A stretch of DNA of 64,000 nucleotides, taken from contig JABFSG010000004.1 of assembly GCA_013140715.1 (NCBI GenBank), forward strand, positions 1-64,000, in the 5' to 3' direction. Positions within the stretch are counted from its first letter, which is position 1, and each line of letters opens with the position of its first letter. Of the stretch, positions 58,044 to 64,000 are shown in pieces. A program made the position numbers and the translations under genes. A model generated the notes under the pieces. It was not told the DNA's origin. It searched no databases and was given only the letters and a program-made list of their open reading frames with translations. Source of the stretch: Nitrospiraceae bacterium. Its GTDB lineage: Bacteria > Nitrospirota > Nitrospiria > Nitrospirales > Nitrospiraceae.

Positions 58044-60866
58044 CGCCCGGTCCGCTGCCTCATAGGCTTCTTGAATTAGTTGCGCCACATGTTTGACTTC
58101 TGCTGATCCCTGCAAGCCGGTCCGCAATTGAATCATACAGGCTGGGCAACTCGTCGCTACTACCTCAGCGCCACTCAGTTCGACAGCCTGCCGCTTGCGC
58201 ACAACAATTCGCTGCGAGGTCTCAAAGTCCTTCACAAGATAGGTGCCGGCTCCTCCGGCACAGCGATCGGCGTCTTGCATCTCGACGTACTCGACACCAG
58301 GAAGGCTTCTGAGAATCGTACGAGGTTCTTTGGTCACTCCCGCTGCCCTCAAATGACAGGATGAGTGATAGGCTACCTTGCACTTTTTGGACTGTGGACC
58401 GGCCATGGCAGGTTTCACAGATGACTGTGCCACAAACTCAGAAATATGCGTGACCCGTTTGGCCAAGGCCTGGGCTGCCGCTTGCTCCGGCTCACCGGCA
58501 AATAATGTGGGATAGTCCTTCAGCATGAGGGTGCAGGAGGCACAGCCGGTCACCACCTTGTCATACCCTGCCATCGTGGCAAGATTGACCCGTGCGCCCT
58601 CTTTGGCCAAGGAGCGATGACCATAGGTTTCAATTGGCGTTCCGGAACAGCGTTGTGGCGGCAGGTCCGGCTCAACTCCATGTTTTCGCAGCACCGCTAT
58701 CACGGCATCCCCTACCCCATCGTCGAAATAGTTCGCCGCGCAGCCATGAAAATAGGCTACCGGAGAGCGAGGCGTTTGTTTGCCTTCTGGGATCAGTTCG
58801 GGATAGCGATCGCGCAGGTGTCGCCGGGCCAGTTTTGGTAGAACAAGTTGAGGTGACAATGCTGCCGTCGCAGCTAGACGATGCATGAAGGGCTTTGTGA
58901 GACGATCGAGCAATACCCGCATGAAAGGCCGATCCCAGACTGCCTGATACTTCGCGAGAAACTTCAAGAATCGTTCGAATCGTGCTGTCTGGGCATGGAA
59001 GCGAAAAATAAAGCCGGCCATCTGATTTGGATGTTCGGCACGCCGGTCTAGGATGAGCTGAGACACATCAACTCCCGCCGGGCAGGCTGTACGACAGGAC
59101 TTGCAGTTGAGACAGGCCTCCACCACTCGCTTCGAATCGAGGTAGCTGTAGTTCTTATCGGTGACGATCTCAAACCAGCCCCGCGAACTCATGTCTTCCG
59201 ATTGAAAGACATCGTAGACTGGGCAGACGGCGTTGCACTTCGCGCAGGTCGCACAGGATTTTGACAGTCGCTCATAGTCGATATGGTCGGTGAAGGGCCT
59301 GTCGCTGATCTTGATGCCTGGGTTGAGCATTCCGGTGGGATCAAAGCTCTGCTTCACCCGCACAAACAGGTCGTAGAGCTCCGGGCCGAACATCGCCTTC
59401 ACATATTCGGCGCGCACCCGTCCATCCCCATGCTCCCCACAGATCGAACCGCCGAAGCGGCCCAAGACTGTTTGGTGAATCTCGTGGTAACCCTGCACCA
59501 TCCTCTCAAAATCTGCCTGGTCGTTCACGTCGAGTAAGGGAATGACATGGGCATTCCCATTTCCGATATGACCAAAAATTGCGACCGGCACTCGCTGACC
59601 GGCAAAAAACTCTTCCAGATAGTGGATAAGTTCGCTGATGCGTTCAGCCGGCACCACCACGTCGTCGACAAAATTGATGGGTTTTTTTTGGGGGTCGAAT
59701 CGATAGAGGGTCGGATAGAGAGCCTTGCGGGCCTTCCACAATTGCTCCCGCTGCTCAGGGTCGAAGGCGATCACAGGATCGGACGTGAGGCGATAGCGTC
59801 GGCAAACCTCGATCATGCGCCCGGCCTGCTCCTTGAGATCCATCTCTATTGCATCAGCATCCAATTCCACCAAGAGGGTGGCAGCCGCATCTGCCGGGAT
59901 ACCATGTTTCGCCCGTCCAATGAGATTGAGCGTGTTGGCATCCATGACCTCCAATGCGCTCGGACTCAACTCGAGCAACTTCGGCACAGCCTCGCCCACA
60001 TCTTCCAATCGGTGAAAATGGATGAGTGCCGTGAGAGTCGCACGCGGTTTCTCAACCAGCTTAATCGTCGCTTCACTGAAGAGACCAAGCGTGCCCTCGC
60101 TGCCGACAAAGAGCTTTGGAAGATCGAAACAGCCTCTCGCAAGCCCATCGGCAAGACCGAAGAGGTTATATCCACAACTGTTCTTGCTGACAGTCGGACG
60201 TTTCTGCCCAATCAGTGTCGCATGATCCTGTAGCAGAGACCGCAGATCATGAAGTGACGTATGGGTCTTCAGTAGATCGGCGCAAATCGGGTCGTCGAGC
60301 CCATAGGTCTTGGCATCCAGCCACTCGCCGGACTGTAGGCAGACACGAAGCGCCGCTACATTATCTTTGACGGCACCGTACCGTAGCGTGTGGGGACCGG
60401 AGGAATTATTCGCCAACATCCCACCCAGCTTACACATGTCTCCGCTGGAAGGGTCCGGTCCGAACAACAGACCCTGGCGACCCAGCTGCTTGTTCAATTC
60501 AGCCAGTACGATCCCCGGCTGTACTCTCGCCCATCGCTCATCCCGATTCACTTCGAGAATTCGATTCAACCGCGAGACATCGAGAATAATGCCGGACCCG
60601 ATAGCAGAACCGGTCAGATTCGTCCCGGCAGCCCGCGGCGTCAGCGGGATGCCTCGCTCAACGGCATACCGTACCGTGGCAGCAATGTTCTCCTCGGACT
60701 CGACAAGCACCACGGCCTTGGGCTGCATGCGATAGATGCTCGCATCCACTGCATAGGCAGTGAGCGTCGAGTAGTCGTCTTTGACTTTGTCAGCACCCAG
60801 TGTGGCACGAAGGTCAGAAGCAATGGCGTGGGAACGTTCAGGCAGAATGAGTGTAGGTGCGGTCAT
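58041..60866 (-). CDS. FAD-linked oxidase / Fe-S fusion (D-lactate or glycolate dehydrogenase)
   Basis: 941 aa, a GlcD-GlcF type fusion. FAD-binding domain (about 30-190: PRAAGTNLTGSAIGSGIILD), FAD-oxidase C domain, then two 4Fe-4S sites (CATCAKCNAVCP and CLNCKSCRTACP) and two CCG domains (FHGCAANYF...CSGTP, YHSSCHLRAAG...CAGGAG). Such proteins oxidise D-lactate, glycolate or similar 2-hydroxy acids and pass electrons to the membrane. The substrate is not decided by sequence. Confidence 0.88.
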   Translation of the reverse strand: MTAPTLILPERSHAIASDLRATLGADKVKDDYSTLTAYAVDASIYRMQPKAVVLVESEENIAATVRYAVERGIPLTPRAAGTNLTGSAIGSGIILDVSRLNRILEVNRDERWARVQPGIVLAELNKQLGRQGLLFGPDPSSGDMCKLGGMLANNSSGPHTLRYGAVKDNVAALRVCLQSGEWLDAKTYGLDDPICADLLKTHTSLHDLRSLLQDHATLIGQKRPTVSKNSCGYNLFGLADGLARGCFDLPKLFVGSEGTLGLFSEATIKLVEKPRATLTALIHFHRLEDVGEAVPKLLELSPSALEVMDANTLNLIGRAKHGIPADAAATLLVELDADAIEMDLKEQAGRMIEVCRRYRLTSDPVIAFDPEQREQLWKARKALYPTLYRFDPQKKPINFVDDVVVPAERISELIHYLEEFFAGQRVPVAIFGHIGNGNAHVIPLLDVNDQADFERMVQGYHEIHQTVLGRFGGSICGEHGDGRVRAEYVKAMFGPELYDLFVRVKQSFDPTGMLNPGIKISDRPFTDHIDYERLSKSCATCAKCNAVCPVYDVFQSEDMSSRGWFEIVTDKNYSYLDSKRVVEACLNCKSCRTACPAGVDVSQLILDRRAEHPNQMAGFIFRFHAQTARFERFLKFLAKYQAVWDRPFMRVLLDRLTKPFMHRLAATAALSPQLVLPKLARRHLRDRYPELIPEGKQTPRSPVAYFHGCAANYFDDGVGDAVIAVLRKHGVEPDLPPQRCSGTPIETYGHRSLAKEGARVNLATMAGYDKVVTGCASCTLMLKDYPTLFAGEPEQAAAQALAKRVTHISEFVAQSSVKPAMAGPQSKKCKVAYHSSCHLRAAGVTKEPRTILRSLPGVEYVEMQDADRCAGGAGTYLVKDFETSQRIVVRKRQAVELSGAEVVATSCPACMIQLRTGLQGSAEVKHVAQLIQEAYEAADRA

Positions 60867-60913
60867 GGTTGAAGACGTCGATCATTGTAGACGCTCCCTT
60901 GAGAGCAGTACAA

Positions 60914-60996
60914 GTCTGGTTTCTCTGGTCTATCTGGTTCATCTAGTTATTCTGGTTCAAGCAAACAAACAAGACAAACCAAACAGACCAAACAAC
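60914..60996. repeat. TTTGGT/ACCAAA degenerate hairpin repeat
   Basis: Left arm CTGGTTTCTCTGGTCTATCT and further GGTT units; right arm CAAACAAACAAGACAAACC, AAACAGACC. It lies between the divergent GlcD-GlcF and 2-hydroxyacid dehydrogenase genes. Confidence 0.8.
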
Positions 60997-61063
60997 CGTA
61001 TTCTGATACTGGCAGCGCTTTTTCGTATCCTGCTAAGATGCGATGAAAATAGGAGCCGCGCCG

Positions 61064-62029
61064 GTGAGCGATACAAGCCCAACTCTCTACATTTCCCGCC
61101 TGCTTCCCGATCCCGTGATGGCCATCGTGCGGGAGCGATTTCAGTTAGTGCAGGAGCCTCTCGATGCGCTCCCGACTCCCACGTTGCTGCGCGAGGGACT
61201 CTGCCAGGCCGATGCTGCGATCGTAACCCTGGGAGATCACATCGACGCCGAAACTATTCACGCAGCCACCAGGCTGAAAATTCTGGCAAACTATGCCGTG
61301 GGATACAACAATATCGATCTTGCCGGAGCGCGACAGTGTGGACTGATCGTCACCAATACGCCGGACGTCTTGACGGATGCGACCGCAGACCTGACGTGGG
61401 CTTTGCTCCTGGCGACAGCACGTCGCGTCGTCGAAGGCGATTGCCTCATGCGATCCGAGCATTGGACCGGATGGAGTCCCACCCAACTCTTGGGATCGGA
61501 GGTCACGGGCAAGACTTTGGGAATTATCGGTATGGGGCGGATCGGGCAGGCGGTGGCTCACCGTGCGGCAGGATTTCGCATGCCGGTGTTCTATCATACT
61601 TGCCAAGAACCGGATGGCTCATCCTTACCTTCTGAGTGGAAGTGCCGGCCACTGCAGGCGCTTCTCGAAGAAGCCGATATCGTGACGATTCATGCGCCGC
61701 TCACACCGGGTACCTACCATCTGATCGGCGCGCGCGAATTACGCTGGATGCGCCCTACTGCCTTTCTCATCAATACGGCCCGCGGTCCGATCGTCGATGA
61801 AGCATCGTTGGTCGATGCCCTCAAGAGAGGAATAATTGCCGGCGCAGGGCTCGATGTCTATGAAGAGGAGCCAACCCTCCATCCGGAACTCGCTCAGTTG
61901 AAACAGGTGGTGCTGCTCCCCCATTTGGGTTCCGCCACACTGCATGCGAGGACTCAGATGGGGCTGGTCTGTTTGAAGAATATTGAAGCGGTGCTCGGCG
62001 GCCGTTCAGCCCCCAATCAGGTAACCTGA
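61064..62029 (+). CDS. 2-hydroxyacid dehydrogenase (glycerate/glyoxylate reductase type)
   Basis: 321 aa from GTG 61064 (AGGAG upstream); ATG 61043 also in frame. NAD(P)-binding GxGxxG: LGIIGMGRIGQAVAHR. Catalytic triad context: NTARGPIVDEASLV (Arg), GLDVYEEEP (Glu), LLPHLGSATLHAR (His). Early motif LKILANYAVGYNNIDL. It reduces hydroxypyruvate or glyoxylate, or runs in reverse. Divergent from the GlcD-GlcF gene, which handles related 2-hydroxy acids. Confidence 0.9.
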   Translation: MSDTSPTLYISRLLPDPVMAIVRERFQLVQEPLDALPTPTLLREGLCQADAAIVTLGDHIDAETIHAATRLKILANYAVGYNNIDLAGARQCGLIVTNTPDVLTDATADLTWALLLATARRVVEGDCLMRSEHWTGWSPTQLLGSEVTGKTLGIIGMGRIGQAVAHRAAGFRMPVFYHTCQEPDGSSLPSEWKCRPLQALLEEADIVTIHAPLTPGTYHLIGARELRWMRPTAFLINTARGPIVDEASLVDALKRGIIAGAGLDVYEEEPTLHPELAQLKQVVLLPHLGSATLHARTQMGLVCLKNIEAVLGGRSAPNQVT

Positions 62030-62032
62030 GCG

Positions 62033-62107
62033 GGTTTATTTGGTTTGCCTGGTCCCTTTGGTTCATTTGGTTAGCTTCGTTGAACTAAACAAACCAAATA
62101 AACCTAA
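62033..62107. repeat. TTTGGT/ACCAAA degenerate hairpin repeat
   Basis: Left arm GGGTTTATTTGGTTTGCCTG, right arm AACTAAACAAACCAAATAAACC. It lies between the convergent stops of the dehydrogenase and the TPR gene, so it could terminate both. Confidence 0.85.
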
Positions 62108-62113
62108 TACCTG

Positions 62114-64000
62114 CTAATTTCTATAGCGAAAGGCAGGGGTCGACTCATCCGGCGCGCTGTGCGCGCGAGCCGATTCGAGTCGTTGCGGCACGTCGTGGAA
62201 GGTTGAAATCGTTTCGTAGATTGCGGCAGCCAAACTCCACTGCTGTTGGGCCTCGTACAGCAGACCGAGCTCATAGCGAATAGCCTGCGCCTTGGCCCCC
62301 TGGCACTTCGGATTCTTCAGCAGCGCCTCGAGCTGTTCGCTCGCCGACTGACCGTCTCCCTGTTCTTTCGAACAGACCGCGAGCATGAGACAGGAGTCCA
62401 AGAAAAAATCCTGGCTCTTCATCGAGAGAGAAAACTCTTCTTTCGCTTCGTCCAGCAACCCCATATTCTTGTAGGCCACTCCCAGCATGTAATGAGCCTC
62501 AGGATCGATCATCTCTTTCGCAGGCTGAGCAGAAGCCTTCGGTTCGACGACTGGAACCGGCGTTTGCGATTTCAGCGAGAATATCGATGCCCATTTGACC
62601 AACAGAGGGCTGGCAGGAGCAAGCTCTTTGACTTTCGCAAAGAGACCAGACGGCTGGGTCATATCCTTATCTCTATCTGGATCGGCCAGGAGCAATTCGA
62701 GGGCGCGGGAATATTGCAAGGCAGCGCCGGCTGTATCGCCCTTGGCTTCAAGCAGAGAGCCGAATAGTTCTCGGGCCTCTGCATGATCCGGCTGCTCTGT
62801 AACCAGACGACTCAGCCATTCTTCCGCCTCAGTCTGCTGTCCCGCCTTCACATAGACCTGGAATTGCTCACTCACTGACAGGAGAGGCTGGGGAGGTGCC
62901 GTCTGATCTGCCTCTTTCGGCAACGTCCCCCATAACTGATCCGGCTCGACATTCTCCCATGAGGACCCGTTACCAGACATACCCGTTTCTGATGCTCTTG
63001 ACCGTGACGACTCCCATGGGTTTGCCGCTGGTTCAGGCACAACGATCGAAGACTGGTTATCTTCTAGTGAAGTGCGATTGGGAGGCAGCGTCCAGAATTG
63101 GTCGTCCGGAACGGCATTGTCCGTCGAAAATGTGTCCGTCCGGATCGGGCTGGGTGAGGTCGAAGGCGTCGAAGTCTCGGGGGACTCGGATTGAGCAGGA
63201 GAGATCGATTCCTCCACTGCTGCACCATGCATGAGAGCAGTGAGTCTCTTCGCGGTCGGGCTATCCGGCGCCAGCGAGATCACCTTCTCGAACAATTCCT
63301 CATGTAATGTCGGCATCCCCGGTTCGGGATGTTCCAGCAGCAGCTCAATCGCCTTTCCATACTGGATAGCGGCATTGGCGGCATCGCCTTTCTCCCCATA
63401 GAGTTCTCCGTAGAGTTCAAGCATCGCAACCGACTGAGGTTCGATCGCGAGAAAATCTGTAATCAGCTGGTCTGCCTTCTCATAGTCCTGTGCCCGCAAT
63501 GCCGCTCCCGCGAGATAACGATATTCACCAAGCGCCACTTGAAGGTCTCCCCGTTGCAGATGCAACTTGGCCAACAACTGACAGACGTCGGGATTTCCCG
63601 GCTCTTTCGTCAACATTTGATTGAGAATGGCCTCAGCTCCGGCAAACTGCTTTGCGTCGATGCGGCGGGTGGCTTCAGACAGAAGATTCAGCGGCTCGGT
63701 GCTCTTGGGCAACGGTCCCCCGGAGACGGCTCCAGCCTTGGCGACACGGCTGGGACCCCCATCGGCCTTTTTGAAATGTTCGATGAACTGAGCGGCTTCA
63801 CTATTAGCAGGATCGATCCGTAATACGGCTTGATAGGCATCCTTCGCCTCAGCATAGCGCTGCTGCGCCGACCGTTCACGCCCCAATTGTAAATAAACTT
63901 TTGTCGCTTCGTCCTGCATATTTTCTTGCAGGCACAATTCCGCCACACGCTGCTGGGCATCCAGGTTCGAGGGATCCTGACTGACGATCTTCTTGTAGAT
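62114..64000 (-). CDS. Large TPR-repeat protein, 5' end outside the window
   Basis: At least 628 aa; the frame stays open to base 64000 (IYKKIVSQDPSNLDAQQR precedes an internal GTG at 63946), so the start is beyond the window. Repeated TPR-like motifs (e.g. VYLQLGRERSAQQRYAEAKDAY, ALGEYRYLAGAALRAQDYEKA). A disordered Ser/Pro/Thr-rich middle (about 330-420) is followed by more TPR near the C-terminus (MLGVAYKNMGLLDEAKEEF). Probably a scaffold; no catalytic domain seen. Confidence 0.82.
   Translation of the reverse strand: MYKKIVSQDPSNLDAQQRVAELCLQENMQDEATKVYLQLGRERSAQQRYAEAKDAYQAVLRIDPANSEAAQFIEHFKKADGGPSRVAKAGAVSGGPLPKSTEPLNLLSEATRRIDAKQFAGAEAILNQMLTKEPGNPDVCQLLAKLHLQRGDLQVALGEYRYLAGAALRAQDYEKADQLITDFLAIEPQSVAMLELYGELYGEKGDAANAAIQYGKAIELLLEHPEPGMPTLHEELFEKVISLAPDSPTAKRLTALMHGAAVEESISPAQSESPETSTPSTSPSPIRTDTFSTDNAVPDDQFWTLPPNRTSLEDNQSSIVVPEPAANPWESSRSRASETGMSGNGSSWENVEPDQLWGTLPKEADQTAPPQPLLSVSEQFQVYVKAGQQTEAEEWLSRLVTEQPDHAEARELFGSLLEAKGDTAGAALQYSRALELLLADPDRDKDMTQPSGLFAKVKELAPASPLLVKWASIFSLKSQTPVPVVEPKASAQPAKEMIDPEAHYMLGVAYKNMGLLDEAKEEFSLSMKSQDFFLDSCLMLAVCSKEQGDGQSASEQLEALLKNPKCQGAKAQAIRYELGLLYEAQQQWSLAAAIYETISTFHDVPQRLESARAHSAPDESTPAFRYRN

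Overview
The window reads as a chromosomal segment of a Nitrospira-type bacterium (phylum Nitrospirota). This is inferred from the gene mix: many small conserved proteins, an oxidative pentose-phosphate pair, a GpgS/MPGP compatible-solute cluster, a GlcD-GlcF fusion, a Tim44-like protein and several envelope lipoproteins. The intergenic spaces also carry repeated, strongly structured elements. No 16S rRNA or nitrite oxidoreductase gene is present, so the assignment rests on gene style only. There is no phage, transposase or CRISPR array.

Layout. 1-1.3 kb: start of a secreted Gly-rich protein and a REC protein with a degenerate GGDEF domain. 1.4-5.6 kb: a plus-strand run of small genes (PII-like, YajD HNH, VF530, YaeQ, SUI1/YciH, several unknowns) ending in a Phd/RelE toxin-antitoxin pair. 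5.6-8.3 kb: a methyltransferase and a ProA-like protein that lacks the catalytic Cys. 8.7-13.4 kb: threonine aldolase, a nucleotidyltransferase, and gnd-zwf. 13.4-21.7 kb: thioredoxin-like and SGNH proteins, a HEAT/HD-GYP pair, an OmpH-like protein, rhodanese, radical SAM and serS. 21.8-23.1 kb: two tRNA-Ser and one tRNA-Phe. 23.2-28.2 kb: two RNA methyltransferases, an XRE protein and a 2-oxo-acid decarboxylase. 28.5-32.7 kb: compatible-solute (glycosylglycerate) synthesis with an MscS-type membrane protein. 32.8-37.4 kb: a PIN toxin module behind a four-gene lipoprotein operon with LpoB. 38-48.6 kb: pseudo-caspase/TPR, acs, IPT domain, an orphan PEP mutase-nucleotidyltransferase fusion, RCC1, Tim44-like, HxlR and tautomerase. 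48.7-57.3 kb: a HicAB pair whose hicA has an amber codon, a lower-GC insert-like stretch, a DEAD-box helicase, HrpB and a SET protein. 57.6-64 kb: a MoaD-like protein, D-lactate/glycolate dehydrogenase, a 2-hydroxyacid dehydrogenase and a large TPR protein cut by the window end.

The most unusual signal is in the DNA between genes. Four families of dispersed repeats occupy almost every larger gap. (1) A roughly 125-170 bp element has terminal inverted repeats and internal hairpins that co-vary; in three copies one end starts exactly at the TAG stop codon of the neighbouring gene. (2) Long hairpins have arms that differ between most copies but stay complementary, and their loops hold two direct copies of a unit close to TGCTCGnnnnACGCGC. 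(3) Degenerate TTTGGT/ACCAAA runs mostly form hairpins. (4) A GCGGGACT/CGCGAGA-type repeat is also present. Several proteins keep a fold but have lost catalytic residues (GGDEF, ProA-like, caspase), which suggests that binding or scaffolding roles have replaced catalysis.
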